A stretch of DNA of 64,000 nt from JAWCNN01 sp038848005 (GCA_038848005.1 JAWCNZ010000001.1:105029-169028), one strand, 5' to 3'; positions 33,971-43,617 are shown, counted from the first letter of the stretch. Notes: a model not told the origin generated them from the letters alone. Numbers and translations are program-made.

Positions 33971-34013
33971 CGCCAAAATGGTGCATAACCGTTAAAACTT
34001 GAAGCTGCAACAC

Positions 34014-34021
34014 TTTTATAG
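34014..34021 (+). promoter_or_regulatory. TATA box of the smc operon
   Basis: TTTTATAG lies about 70 nt upstream of the smc ATG. Transcription would start near 34044, giving a 45-nt leader that contains the hairpin at 34051-34087. Confidence 0.4.
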
Positions 34022-34050
34022 AAAAATCCTATAGAATTGTCAGCTAAGGT

Positions 34051-34087
34051 GGGTTTCGCCTTTCCCGGGAAAGTGAGGACTTAACCC
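34051..34087 (+). promoter_or_regulatory. Structured 5' leader of smc enclosing its ribosome-binding site
   Basis: A perfect 14-nt palindrome CTTTCCCGGGAAAG (34060-34073) can form a tight stem. GGGTT (34051-34055) can pair with AACCC (34083-34087), ending 1 nt before the ATG at 34089. The likely ribosome-binding site GAGG (34075-34078) lies inside the outer stem. Folding could modulate SMC translation; this is inferred from pairing alone. Confidence 0.4.
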
Positions 34088-34088
34088 A

Positions 34089-37000
34089 ATGCCCTACATC
34101 AAAAAAATCGAGCTTAAAGGCTTCAAATCCTTCGGACCCCAAACAATTAAAATAGATTTAGATAAAGGCTTCACGGCGATAACGGGTCCAAACGGCAGTG
34201 GAAAAACAAACATTGTAGATGCGGTTTTGTTCGCCCTAGGTGAGTTAAGCACCAGAAGGCTTCGCGCTGAAAACGCTGCAAAACTGCTTTTTCAAGGTTC
34301 TGAAAGGGCTGGGTTGGAAAGGGCGAAAATGGCTAAGGTGACAATCCAATTTGACAATGGTGATGGGCGTATACCAGTTGACACGGCTACCGTTACAATT
34401 TCAAGGGAAGTTTACAGAAACGGTCAAAGCGTTTATAGGCTTAATGGCAGAAGAATTTCAAGAGCACACATTTTAGAAATGCTTTCTATGGCGGGCATAA
34501 GCTCCACAAGCCAAAACATAATTTTGCAAGGCACAATAACCCGTTTAACAGACATTTCCTCTATAGAACGTAGGAAAATCATTGAGGATTTGGTTGGCAT
34601 AGCCCAGTACGACGCTGAAAAGGTTGAGGCTGAACAAAAACTGCGAGAGGCAGACCTTTCCATAAGCACAGCCATGGGAAGAATAGACGAAGTGCAAAAG
34701 CGTGTTGACGACCTAGAAAGGGAACGCAACGAGCTTTTGAGGCACAATTTCCTTCAAGCCGAGATAAAAAAGTTTGAGGCTGTAAAGCTTTCCCACGACA
34801 TGGTGCAGATACAAAAGCGAATAAACGAAATTAGCCTACAAGCCGACAAAGTTAAAGGCAGAGTTGAAAAATTAAGGCAGTTACGTGAATTATGCCGTTC
34901 AAAAAGAAGGGAAATTGAGGGGCAATGGCGAAAACTAAGTTCAGAAATCGTTGAAGAAGGCGGTTCGCAAGTATTAAGGGTTCAAGTTAAAATAGGCGAG
35001 CTAAAATCAAAACTAACGGAATTAACGACAAAAATAACTTCTGGAAAAACAAGTCTTGAAGGTTTAAAACGCATTAGAGAAAACCTTCTCCAACAATATG
35101 AATCCATCAGAAAAGAAATCCTTGAAAACCGCCTCAAAATTAGAAAGTTAAGAAGCGAATATGAAGTGCTTTCCAGCCAAATAAGGGCAAAACAAACTGA
35201 ACATGACGTTTTGGCGGCTGAAACCACTCAGCTTTGGGAAAATCTTGGAGAAAACAGCAAAAAAATCCGTGAAATAGAACAGCAAATCAGCAACTACAAC
35301 AAAAAACTTGCTTTTTTGAGGGCTGAATACGCCAAAAGCCAGACGGACATCAAAATCCGCACAAGAAGGCTTAACGACTTAAAAAGCCGCAGAGAAAGGT
35401 TCACATCAACACTCGGCGAGCTTGAAAAATCTTTTGCGGAGCTTGAAAAGGTGCAGCGGGAACAGAAAACGCAGCTTAAAAATTTGGAGCGAATGTTAGA
35501 GCGGAGAATCGCCCAAAAAGAAGCCATAGAAAGGGAAATAGCTGAAGCTGGAAAAATAGCTGATTCAGCTAAAACTGCAGTTATAGAATTTGCCACGCAG
35601 AGAGAAATTGCAGAAACCGTGGCTGCAGAAGAAAACGCCCTTAAAAGCATAGAAGAACTCGGCGAGTTAGGCGTTATTCCGGGTGTTTATGGCAGGCTCC
35701 GCAACCTAATTAAAATTGACAAACAATATGAAAGGGCTATTGAAGCTGCTGCGGCAGGGTGGCTTGACGCAATTGTTGTGAAAGATTTTGATTCGGCTTT
35801 TACATGCACAGAAACGCTGAAGAGGATGAAGCTTGGAAGAATAAAAATAATTCCGCTTCAGGGAGCATTAAGGCCGAAGCCTCTGGAAATTCCAAAAAGG
35901 GAAGGTGTTAACGGTACCGCCTCAAACTTTGTTAAATGTGAAGGGCATTATGAACCCGCCGTGAATTTTGTTTTCGGCGACACACTAATAGTTTCAGATG
36001 ACAAAACCGCTTTCGCCCTGTCAAGCGAAGGCTACCGAACGGTTACGGTTAACGGAGACCTTTACGAGTCAGGCGCATTCGAAGGTGGCTATTACAGAGC
36101 GCCAATAGACTTTTCAGCAATTATACCCAGCGAGGCAGCCATTAAAAGCCTAGATGAAGCCGTGAACGCCCTTCAACAACACCTTTCGAGAAGAGGCAGC
36201 GACATAACCTCTTTTGAAGAGGAAATTGACAAAACACGTGTTGAAATTGCACGTTTATCTGAGGCTATAACCACCCTTGAAAGGGAAATAACCCGCGTCA
36301 AAAGAAGTATTAAAAGAACGAAAGGCAACATTAGGCGAGTGGACAATTACATTGCACGGTTTGAAAGGGAAATTGAAAATGGAAAAGCGCGGATATGGCT
36401 AAACAAGGCTGAAAGGGGCGCAATTCAAAGGGAACTGCGGAAGCTTTACAGTGAACTAGCTGTTTTAAAGCGTAAAACAGACCCTTCACATATTCAGGAG
36501 ATGGAGGTTAAAAGGGAAAAACTCGCTGAGGAAATCATAATTTTGAGGCAGAAGGTCGGCTCGCTTCAAACGGAAATTTCAACGCTTCAATCACAATTTG
36601 ACAATGTTTTGAGGGTTGGCTACAAAAACGCAAAAATTGAGCTTGCAAAGGTTGAGCAGCAACTGCGAAGGGTTGAAAAAGAAGTTGCCGATGCACTGCA
36701 GGAGCGAGAATCGCTTAAGCAAGAATTGGCGGAGCTGGAGAAAAGCCGTGTTGAACTTTCAAAAACGGTTTTTTCTGCAAGAGAAGAAGCCAAAAAGTTC
36801 ACGTCTCAAATAGATGATATAGACAAGGAAATCCGCAAGTTAGACTCTGAATATGAGCAGGCTGACCGCCTCTTAAACCAGCTTCAACTTAACATTCAAA
36901 CCTCCATGCTTCAGATTGAACAATACAGAAACCAGCTTAGGCAGTTGGGTTGTGAACAGCCTTTGGACGTGTCACTTCAGCAGGTTGAAGAAGCCGAAAC

Positions 37001-37637
37001 ATCAATGAGGATGATGCGGTTAGAACTTGAAAGAATCGGTGCAGTAAACCAGCTTGCCTTGTCGCATTACGCCGAACAAATATCACGCTATAAAGAACTT
37101 TCGCTGCGGTTGAACGAGTTGGAAAAGGAAAAGCAAGCCATAGTTCAGTTTATGGAAGAAATCGAAAAGAAGAAACGCAATGTTTTCATGGACGCCTTCG
37201 AGAAGATTAACGCAAACCTGCAAAAGTATTTTTCGAAGCTTACTGGCGGCGGAAACGCCGTTTTAAAGCTTGAAAACCCAGATGAGCCGTTTTCTGGCGG
37301 TATTGAAATGATAGTTCAGTTTCCCCATAAACCTTCAATAGTTGTGAGTGGAGCAAGCGGCGGCGAACGCTCAGTTGCGGCTGTCGCCTTCCTCTTCACC
37401 TTAAAAGAAATTACGCCCACATCCTTCTACATTTTCGATGAGATAGATGCTCACCTTGACGCTTTTCATGTTTCAAAGCTCGCCGACCTTCTTTTAGAGG
37501 AGTCGGAAAAAACCCAGTTTATCGTTATCACTTTAAAGCCTGAAATGGTGAACAAAGCACAGAAGGTTTACGGCGTTTACGGGCGAAACGGCGTTTCAAA
37601 TGTTATTTCCGCAAAGTTTCTGGAGGTGAAAAGTTAA
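34089..37637 (+). CDS. smc: Chromosome segregation protein SMC
   Basis: Condensin ATPase of 1182 residues, full length. Walker A GPNGSGKT is at 33-40. Two long coiled coils (about 170-510 and 680-1030) flank a hinge (about 520-670; LGVIPGVYGRLRNLI, EAAAAGWLDAIVV). The ABC signature SGASGGERSVAAVAFLF is near 1087 and Walker B FYIFDEIDAHLD near 1112. First gene of the smc-scpA-scpB operon; scpA starts on the next base after the stop codon. Confidence 0.96.
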   Translation: MPYIKKIELKGFKSFGPQTIKIDLDKGFTAITGPNGSGKTNIVDAVLFALGELSTRRLRAENAAKLLFQGSERAGLERAKMAKVTIQFDNGDGRIPVDTATVTISREVYRNGQSVYRLNGRRISRAHILEMLSMAGISSTSQNIILQGTITRLTDISSIERRKIIEDLVGIAQYDAEKVEAEQKLREADLSISTAMGRIDEVQKRVDDLERERNELLRHNFLQAEIKKFEAVKLSHDMVQIQKRINEISLQADKVKGRVEKLRQLRELCRSKRREIEGQWRKLSSEIVEEGGSQVLRVQVKIGELKSKLTELTTKITSGKTSLEGLKRIRENLLQQYESIRKEILENRLKIRKLRSEYEVLSSQIRAKQTEHDVLAAETTQLWENLGENSKKIREIEQQISNYNKKLAFLRAEYAKSQTDIKIRTRRLNDLKSRRERFTSTLGELEKSFAELEKVQREQKTQLKNLERMLERRIAQKEAIEREIAEAGKIADSAKTAVIEFATQREIAETVAAEENALKSIEELGELGVIPGVYGRLRNLIKIDKQYERAIEAAAAGWLDAIVVKDFDSAFTCTETLKRMKLGRIKIIPLQGALRPKPLEIPKREGVNGTASNFVKCEGHYEPAVNFVFGDTLIVSDDKTAFALSSEGYRTVTVNGDLYESGAFEGGYYRAPIDFSAIIPSEAAIKSLDEAVNALQQHLSRRGSDITSFEEEIDKTRVEIARLSEAITTLEREITRVKRSIKRTKGNIRRVDNYIARFEREIENGKARIWLNKAERGAIQRELRKLYSELAVLKRKTDPSHIQEMEVKREKLAEEIIILRQKVGSLQTEISTLQSQFDNVLRVGYKNAKIELAKVEQQLRRVEKEVADALQERESLKQELAELEKSRVELSKTVFSAREEAKKFTSQIDDIDKEIRKLDSEYEQADRLLNQLQLNIQTSMLQIEQYRNQLRQLGCEQPLDVSLQQVEEAETSMRMMRLELERIGAVNQLALSHYAEQISRYKELSLRLNELEKEKQAIVQFMEEIEKKKRNVFMDAFEKINANLQKYFSKLTGGGNAVLKLENPDEPFSGGIEMIVQFPHKPSIVVSGASGGERSVAAVAFLFTLKEITPTSFYIFDEIDAHLDAFHVSKLADLLLEESEKTQFIVITLKPEMVNKAQKVYGVYGRNGVSNVISAKFLEVKS

Positions 37638-38339
37638 GTGGCTTCCGCCGTTGCCATAAAAAAGCCTTTTTATCTTCGTCCTCCGTGGAACATTCTCTTC
37701 GATTTCCACAAGCTTGAAAGGCTTACTCCATGGCGCATCAACATTGCTTATTTGTTAACCACCTTTCTGGAGGAGATGGAGAAGTCTGGACAAGTGGATT
37801 TTAGAGCTTCAGGCGTGGCGCTTGATTCTTCAGCCTTCATATACTTGATGAAGTCAAAACTTCTGTTAAAACTTGAGGAGCCGCCCATGCCGAAAACTCC
37901 ACGGGATTTCCTTCCGCCGCCGCTTTTTCTGCCCCTCAGACACGAGTTAACTTCAACAACAATAAGGCATTTACTTGAAGTTTTAGACGAAGTTTTGAAA
38001 AGCGAGAAACTGCTCCATTTTGAAAGGACTGTTGCTGAACCAGTTCTTCCGATGGTTTCGGAAATAATGCCGCAGATAGACTTGTACCTTATGGAAATTG
38101 AAGTGCAAATGGAAAAGTTGTATGCTTCTCTTGTGGATATGGTTAGAGGCGGTGGAATAATAGCGTTTTCAACTTTAATAAAAGGGTTGGGACGGTTAGA
38201 AGCCATCCGCAATTTTATTTTGCTTTTGTTTTTGGCGCAGGACGGGCGTGTAAGCCTGTGGCAGGAAGAAGAAATCGGGGAAATTTACATAACTGTTGGG
38301 GATTTTAACCTTGCAGAAAACGGAAAAACAAACGTTTGA
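37638..38339 (+). CDS. scpA: Segregation and condensation protein ScpA (kleisin)
   Basis: Kleisin that bridges the two SMC heads, 233 residues. The N-terminal segment LERLTPWRINIAYLLTTFLEEME binds the SMC neck (quoted as two overlapping parts at residues 17-40), the middle is variable and Pro-rich, and the C-terminal winged-helix region includes VSLWQEEEIGEIYI. GTG start immediately follows the smc stop codon, and scpB begins inside its 3' end. Consistent with a fixed-ratio complex. Confidence 0.9.
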   Translation: MASAVAIKKPFYLRPPWNILFDFHKLERLTPWRINIAYLLTTFLEEMEKSGQVDFRASGVALDSSAFIYLMKSKLLLKLEEPPMPKTPRDFLPPPLFLPLRHELTSTTIRHLLEVLDEVLKSEKLLHFERTVAEPVLPMVSEIMPQIDLYLMEIEVQMEKLYASLVDMVRGGGIIAFSTLIKGLGRLEAIRNFILLLFLAQDGRVSLWQEEEIGEIYITVGDFNLAENGKTNV

Positions 38340-38922
38340 TTTAGATGTGAATTTGCAGGGGAAATCAGCTGCGGAGAAAACCCAGCGTGATTTAGCCCTT
38401 TTAGAAGCGGCTTTATACGTGGCTGGTCGCCCCTTAAACCTTAACGAGTTATGTTCAGTTTTGAAGACCCGTTCAAAAAATAAGGTTAGAAAACTCATGA
38501 AAATGCTTATCGGCGAATACGCTGGCAGAAATACGGCTCTTGAAATTTTGGAGTTAAAAGACGAACGATATGTTTTGCAGTTGAAGGCTGATTTCACGCC
38601 TTATGTTAAGAAGTTAGTTAATAGACCGTTGCTTTCTGTTGGTCCTTTGAAAACGCTTTCTTACATAGCCTATAGGCAACCAGTATCGCAGAAAAGAGTT
38701 ATTGAAACACGTGGACACCATGCGTATGCGCATATTCGGTTGTTGAAGGAGATGGGTTTAATCGCCACAGAAAGAAGCGGACGGTCAACAGTTCTTAGAA
38801 CCACCGAGTATTTTGCGGATTATTTCGGTTTAAGCCACGACATTGCAACAATGAAAAGAGAGCTAAAACATGTTTTTGAAGATTTTGCTAAACAAGAAAA
38901 GTCTGGGCTTCAGCAAAGATAG
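38311..38922 (+). CDS. scpB: Segregation and condensation protein ScpB
   Basis: Tandem winged-helix partner of ScpA, about 203 residues. LALLEAALYVAGRPLNLNEL and the second wing PLLSVGPLKTLSYIAYRQPV, then KRVIETRGHHAYAHIRLLKE, are typical. TTG at 38311 follows GGGGA with 8-nt spacing and is preferred over TTG at 38296. It overlaps scpA by 29 nt. The C-terminal Lys/Gln-rich tail is short. Confidence 0.88.
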   Translation: MQKTEKQTFDLDVNLQGKSAAEKTQRDLALLEAALYVAGRPLNLNELCSVLKTRSKNKVRKLMKMLIGEYAGRNTALEILELKDERYVLQLKADFTPYVKKLVNRPLLSVGPLKTLSYIAYRQPVSQKRVIETRGHHAYAHIRLLKEMGLIATERSGRSTVLRTTEYFADYFGLSHDIATMKRELKHVFEDFAKQEKSGLQQR

Positions 38923-38984
38923 GTTTATATGTGAAAAACTGGTGTTAATGAAAACACTATAGCTAATAAAAAGGGAAACAGCAG

Positions 38985-39383
38985 ATGTCTGTTTGGCACG
39001 GCGACCTGCACAAGAAAAAGCCCTCTGGAGGCAGAAAAAGAGCTTACAGAGGAAAAAGAAAATTTGAAATGGGAAGGTTTCCAACAGAAACCACCCTCGG
39101 CGAACCAAAGAGAAAAATTGTCAGGGGAAGGGGCGAAACAACAAAAATTAGGGTTTTAAGCGAAAAATACGCTTGTGTAACAGACCCCAAAAACGGAAAA
39201 ACAACAAAAGTTGAAATTGCACGTGTTGTTAAAAATCCCGTTAACGTTGACTATGACCGCAGAGGCGTAATAACAAAAGGCGCCATAATCGAAACCCAGC
39301 TTGGCTTGGCACGAGTTACCTCCCGCCCAGGACAAGACGGCGTAATAAACGCTGTTTTAATAAGCGAAGAAGAAAAAAGCTAA
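38985..39383 (+). CDS. rps8e: 30S ribosomal protein S8e
   Basis: Archaeal/eukaryotic small-subunit protein of 132 residues. WHGDLHKKKPSGGRKRAYRG at the N-terminus and VDYDRRGVITKGAIIETQLG, then ARVTSRPGQDGVINAVLI, are family signatures. Last 4 nt overlap the 3' end of the convergent srp19 gene. Confidence 0.95.
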   Translation: MSVWHGDLHKKKPSGGRKRAYRGKRKFEMGRFPTETTLGEPKRKIVRGRGETTKIRVLSEKYACVTDPKNGKTTKVEIARVVKNPVNVDYDRRGVITKGAIIETQLGLARVTSRPGQDGVINAVLISEEEKS

Positions 39384-39673
39384 GAAACCGCACTTCTAAT
39401 TTTTTGCAGTTGTTTTGCAATTTTTTTAATCATTTTTTCCTTTGCGCTTGTCTTTTTTACGAGAAGCAAACCGGTTTTCAGCCAAGGCGTTTTCGGGTAA
39501 CCCGCATCCAAAACAACTTCATGTTCTAAGCCAAGTTTTTCCACAGCCTCTTTTATCTCCGAAATTTTTGGGGAAGGCACAGCCAAACTTTTCGGCAAGC
39601 GTCTTCCTTCGCCTCTTGTTTTTGTTGAATCGAAATATGCTGGCCAAATAACGATTTTGTCTTGTTTGCGCAT
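39380..39673 (-). CDS. srp19: Signal recognition particle 19 kDa protein
   Basis: RNA-binding SRP subunit of 97 residues. WPAYFDSTKTRGEGRRLPKS is the SRP RNA-binding signature, followed by the PKTPW and GLLLVKK segments and a Lys-rich tail. It stabilises the SRP RNA for SRP54 binding. It follows gltX by 9 nt at the distal end of the long minus-strand operon. Confidence 0.92.
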   Translation of the reverse strand: MRKQDKIVIWPAYFDSTKTRGEGRRLPKSLAVPSPKISEIKEAVEKLGLEHEVVLDAGYPKTPWLKTGLLLVKKTSAKEKMIKKIAKQLQKIRSAVS

Positions 39674-39682
39674 TTTCCATTC

Positions 39683-41419
39683 CTATTTGTGGGCGTAATA
39701 CGCCGTTAATTTCATATTAACCCTATCTATTCTTGCAAATCCGAAACGTTCAAACTGTATTATGGCGTTTGGCTTTAACTTTTTGCAAGCGCTTTCAGCT
39801 ATGCCTTCGGCTATTGTTGCGTCTGGCATAACCACTTCACATGGCATGTCCTCGCCAGCCAAAACCCAATGAATGAGTTGCGCCTTAATTTTCCTAGCCT
39901 CTTCATAAGATTCGCTGACGAAAACCGCTTCAGCCGAATACGATTTCGCATTTTCAATTTTAACGTTGAACAACTCCATCAAACGGATTACCACACCAAT
40001 TTTCGACTCGTTCACATCCCTTTTTGAAACCCAAAATGTCGCGTTTGGCTTTACAGTGTACTCCCTAAACCCTTTTTGGGGTTGGTCTGGATGCAACGGA
40101 AGCCTAACCGCAAAAACCTTTGGAATACCTTCCACTTTTAGTTCTATTGGGTTTTCCACAAAAAAGTACCTGTCCGCCGAAGCATCCAAAATCTTGCGGT
40201 TATACGCATACAAGTTTTCCCAACTTAAAATAACATCTGCAGTTTTAGGTCCAACATCAACAATCAATTTTTTGATGGCTTCAGGCGTTATTCCACGCCT
40301 TCTAAGAACCGCAAAAGTCGCAAGGCGAGGGTCATCCCAGCCGCTATACAAGCCTTTACGCATCCCCTCAACAATTTTAGACTTGCTCAACGAAGCTCCA
40401 GTTATTTTCAGTCTCCCATAATGTATGGCTTCTGGATATTTCCAACCCAAATATCTATACATGTATTCTTGGCGAGCCATGTTTGTTAAATGCTCTTTTC
40501 CACGGATTATGTGAGTCACACCCATCAAATAATCGTCTATTCCACAAGCAAAATTATACAGCGGCCACACGTGATATCTGCTTCCAACTCGTGGATGCGG
40601 ATATTTTTCAGCATCTATTATTCGAAGCGCTGGCCAATCCCGAACTGCGGGGTTTGGATGGTTCAAATCCGTTTTTATTCTGCAAACAGCTGTGCCCTCT
40701 AGGTATTTGCCTTCCAACATGTTTTGCCATCTTGTCAAATGTTCTTCTGGCGGCAGGTTTCGGCATGGACACGGCTTTTTCGCCAATATCGCTTTTCGGA
40801 AATCCTCTGGATTGCACGCGCAAATGTAGGCGTTGCCTTCTTTCAACAGTTTTTCTGCATACTCATAGTATATGGGTATTCTGTCGCTTTGGATGTACTC
40901 CTCATCGGGTTTACATCCAAGCCACGTTAGGTCTTCCCGTATGCGGTCGTAAAACTCTAAAACTGGCTTTTTCAGTTTCGGGTCTGTATCCTCAAACCGC
41001 AAAATAAATTTGCCCTTATACATGCGTGCGTATTCATGGCTTAGGATTATGGCTCTCGCCGAGCCTAAATGGAGAACACAGTCTGGATTAGGCGAAAAAC
41101 GTGTAACAACCTGCTTATACTTGTCCACGTTCGGCAATGGCGGAAGACGCTTTTCCTCTTCAGCTTTCTCCCTAAAAAGAGCTTCAGGCCATAAGCTTTT
41201 AAGCAGGCTTTTCTGTTCATTAATGGAAAGTGCATTCACTTCTTGAATTACGGCGTTTACAAGTGCGGATAACTCCTTAACCTGCGTTTTCAACTCTGGT
41301 TTTTCAGCTAAAATTTTTCCGATGACTGGACCTGCTTGCGCTTTGCCATCGTGCCTAACAGCGTTTAACAAGGCAATTTTTCGAATAGTCTCTTTGAATT
41401 CGATGTTTTCAAGTGTCAA
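39683..41419 (-). CDS. gltX: Glutamyl-tRNA synthetase (archaeal type)
   Basis: Charges tRNA-Glu, 578 residues. The class I HIGH-equivalent is HLGSARA (about 117), followed by FILRFEDTDP; the KMSKS-equivalent is SLSKSKI (about 346). An archaeal beta-barrel anticodon-binding domain follows. The N-terminal 90 residues are the helical extension common in archaeal GluRS. Starts 12 nt after the prenyl synthase gene. Confidence 0.93.
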   Translation of the reverse strand: MTLENIEFKETIRKIALLNAVRHDGKAQAGPVIGKILAEKPELKTQVKELSALVNAVIQEVNALSINEQKSLLKSLWPEALFREKAEEEKRLPPLPNVDKYKQVVTRFSPNPDCVLHLGSARAIILSHEYARMYKGKFILRFEDTDPKLKKPVLEFYDRIREDLTWLGCKPDEEYIQSDRIPIYYEYAEKLLKEGNAYICACNPEDFRKAILAKKPCPCRNLPPEEHLTRWQNMLEGKYLEGTAVCRIKTDLNHPNPAVRDWPALRIIDAEKYPHPRVGSRYHVWPLYNFACGIDDYLMGVTHIIRGKEHLTNMARQEYMYRYLGWKYPEAIHYGRLKITGASLSKSKIVEGMRKGLYSGWDDPRLATFAVLRRRGITPEAIKKLIVDVGPKTADVILSWENLYAYNRKILDASADRYFFVENPIELKVEGIPKVFAVRLPLHPDQPQKGFREYTVKPNATFWVSKRDVNESKIGVVIRLMELFNVKIENAKSYSAEAVFVSESYEEARKIKAQLIHWVLAGEDMPCEVVMPDATIAEGIAESACKKLKPNAIIQFERFGFARIDRVNMKLTAYYAHK

Positions 41420-41431
41420 ATGGTTTACGCT

Positions 41432-42505
41432 CTAAATTTTTCTTTCAATCAAAAATGTTGCAAAGGCATTTAATTTTTCCTTTGCGTCAGAATCTGGTAG
41501 AAGGCTTTCAACTTCCCTCCAGCTTTCCTTCACCATTTTTCTAGCCAAATCCTTAGCGTAATTTATTGCGTCATATTTTTCTATGATTTTTATGGCTTCA
41601 TCTCTTAACTTTTGGTTTGAAGTGTGCATACCCAATATTTTGATAAGCCTTTTTCTGTCTTTGGCGTTTGCCACTTTCAACGTGTGGATTACGATTAGGC
41701 TTCTTTTGCCTTCAGTTATGTCTTGTCCACGTCCGCCCTTTTTCTCCGTGAACTCTTCGCTTGTTAAATCTAAAACGTCATCTTGTATTTGAAAGGCTAC
41801 GCCTATGCTTTCGGCGAAAAGCCCAAGTTTTTCGGTTAATTCTTCGTTTGCATTTGCCAAAACAGCCGCTATTTTGGCGGACATCCTAGCCAAAGTGCCA
41901 GTTTTATAAGCGCACATTTGTAGGTAATCCGCCTCTTCCAGTTTGTCTGCGTTTGCCATGCCTTTATGCCACGCAATGTCCATGGCTTGACCAAGGCTTA
42001 AACTAATCATTTCCTGCACGTATATCTCATATATTCTGCAAAGCTTCTCCACCGAAATTTTGTTTCTGCCCTTTACTAGTGGAAGAAGCGGAAGGTAATA
42101 AAGGGCGTTTCCAACGTTTATGGCTATATCTAAACCATAAAGCTTATACGTGCATGGTTTTCCCCTTCGAAGCTCAGACAGGTCTTCTATGTCATCTATC
42201 ATTAACGTTCCGTTATGAATTAATTCTGGGATTATGGCGAAATCAACAAAATCGTCAGAGTTTTTGCCTAAAGCCTCAATTATCAGGAGGAAAAGGGCTG
42301 GACGCCACCTTTTTCCGCCTCTGTCAAGAAACTCCCAAATCGGCTCTGCAACCGCTCGGTTTAAAGCCTCCAAATTATATGCGTAACGTGGCGGGTTCAA
42401 CCTAAAAACAACAGCGTCCTCCGTGAATTTTCTTGGAATGTACTTTTCAATTGCTTTATCTATTAAGGCGGCTTTTTTCTCAAGAAACTTTTCTACATCA
42501 AAAAT
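41432..42505 (-). CDS. Polyprenyl (geranylgeranyl-type) diphosphate synthase with apparent ATT start
   Basis: Condenses IPP with allylic diphosphates to make the C20 (or longer) chains of archaeal lipids. First Asp-rich motif DDIED (about 103), second DDVLD (about 238), with GGKRWRPAL near the N-terminus. The first ATG/GTG/TTG in frame (TTG, 42400) would remove 35 residues that read DVEKFLEKKAALIDKAIEKY, typical of this family's N-terminus. That region opens with ATT at 42505, 8 nt after GGAGG (42514-42518) and just after the fni stop codon. ATT initiation is inferred; a frameshift or sequencing error is the alternative. Confidence 0.85.
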   Translation of the reverse strand: MFDVEKFLEKKAALIDKAIEKYIPRKFTEDAVVFRLNPPRYAYNLEALNRAVAEPIWEFLDRGGKRWRPALFLLIIEALGKNSDDFVDFAIIPELIHNGTLMIDDIEDLSELRRGKPCTYKLYGLDIAINVGNALYYLPLLPLVKGRNKISVEKLCRIYEIYVQEMISLSLGQAMDIAWHKGMANADKLEEADYLQMCAYKTGTLARMSAKIAAVLANANEELTEKLGLFAESIGVAFQIQDDVLDLTSEEFTEKKGGRGQDITEGKRSLIVIHTLKVANAKDRKRLIKILGMHTSNQKLRDEAIKIIEKYDAINYAKDLARKMVKESWREVESLLPDSDAKEKLNAFATFLIERKI

Positions 42506-42508
42506 GGT

Positions 42509-43615
42509 TTATTCCTCCCTTCCTCTTCGTGCGTACCTTTCTATGTTGAAGCCTCTCATCTTAAGCCACTCGGCAGTTTTGCCCGTTATCACAAGTGGTT
42601 TTTCCAATAAGGCTTTATTGGAGTCTGCTCCCACAAGAAACATTGCATTTTTCAGCTCTTCAATTAAAAGTGTAAGCAGTTCCTTTGTTTCTTTTACGCC
42701 TTTAACCGCCTCTTGTAGCACAGGCTGGGAAAGGCTTGTTAGGCTTGCTCCTAAGGCTAAAGCCTTAGCCATTTCCACTCCGCTGCGTATTCCACCTGAA
42801 GCAATTACTGGAATTTTCACTGTTTGGGAAACTTCAACGAGGCTTGCGGCTGTGGATATGCCCCAATCCCAAAAAGCATAGCCCAAATGCTGCTGAAAAT
42901 TGTTTCCATATTTTTTGGCTCGGTAATGTTCAACGGCTGCGAAGCTTGTGCCGCCGGCTCCGCTTATGTCTATGCCCTTCACGCCCATAACCTCCAATTT
43001 TTTGGCTTCTTCAGCGGCTATGCCAGCGCCTGTTTCCTTCACAATAATTGGTTTTTCCAATTTCTCTGCGATTTCGCTTATTTTTTCAATTATGCCTTTA
43101 AAGTTTGTTTGTCCTTCTGGTTGGATGGCTTCTTGCAGTGGGTTTAAGTGTATTGCCAAAGCGTCTGCGTCAATCATTTCTATGGCTTTTCTAGCCTCTT
43201 TTAGGCTGTATCCATGGGTTAGTTGTACTCCGCCGATGTTGGCGATTAGGAAGGCGGTTGGCGCCCTTTTTCTGGCTATTGCAAATGTTTTTTCAAGTTT
43301 TTTGTCTTCTATGGCTGCGCGTTGGCTTCCAACACCCATTCCCAATTGTAGTTCTTCAACTGCTTCGGCTATTACAGCGTTGATTTTCGCTGCTTCTGGT
43401 GTTCCGCCTGTTATTGCGCCGACAATCAACGGCGCAGCGAATTTATGGTTGAAAACGGTTGTTGACAAATCTATTTTTTGTTTGTCAACTTCGGGCAAAG
43501 CCCTATGCACAAAATGGATGTCTTCAAATCCCGTTGTGACTTTTCTGGCTTGAACGTTCTGGTTTAAAGAGATTTTTATGTGTTCAACTTTGCGTCTTTC
43601 CGTTTTCCCAGCCAA
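42509..43615 (-). CDS. fni: Type 2 isopentenyl-diphosphate isomerase
   Basis: FMN-dependent isomerase interconverting IPP and DMAPP, 368 residues. IVGAITGGTPEAAKINAVIA, MGVGSQRAA, HLNPLQEAIQPEGQTNF and GIDISGAGGTSFAAVE are the FMN- and substrate-binding segments of the family. TTG start at 43615 with GGAG upstream overlapping the IPK stop codon. Supplies DMAPP to the prenyl synthase encoded directly downstream. Confidence 0.94.
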   Translation of the reverse strand: MAGKTERRKVEHIKISLNQNVQARKVTTGFEDIHFVHRALPEVDKQKIDLSTTVFNHKFAAPLIVGAITGGTPEAAKINAVIAEAVEELQLGMGVGSQRAAIEDKKLEKTFAIARKRAPTAFLIANIGGVQLTHGYSLKEARKAIEMIDADALAIHLNPLQEAIQPEGQTNFKGIIEKISEIAEKLEKPIIVKETGAGIAAEEAKKLEVMGVKGIDISGAGGTSFAAVEHYRAKKYGNNFQQHLGYAFWDWGISTAASLVEVSQTVKIPVIASGGIRSGVEMAKALALGASLTSLSQPVLQEAVKGVKETKELLTLLIEELKNAMFLVGADSNKALLEKPLVITGKTAEWLKMRGFNIERYARRGREE

Positions 43616-43617
43616 GC

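Noticed and set aside
40483..41007. 174-codon plus-strand ORF
   Set aside because: Antisense to gltX, which has intact HIGH and KMSKS equivalents; the translation shows no family features.
42948..43553. 201-codon plus-strand ORF opposite fni
   Set aside because: Antisense shadow rich in Ala/Ser; fni is well supported on the other strand.
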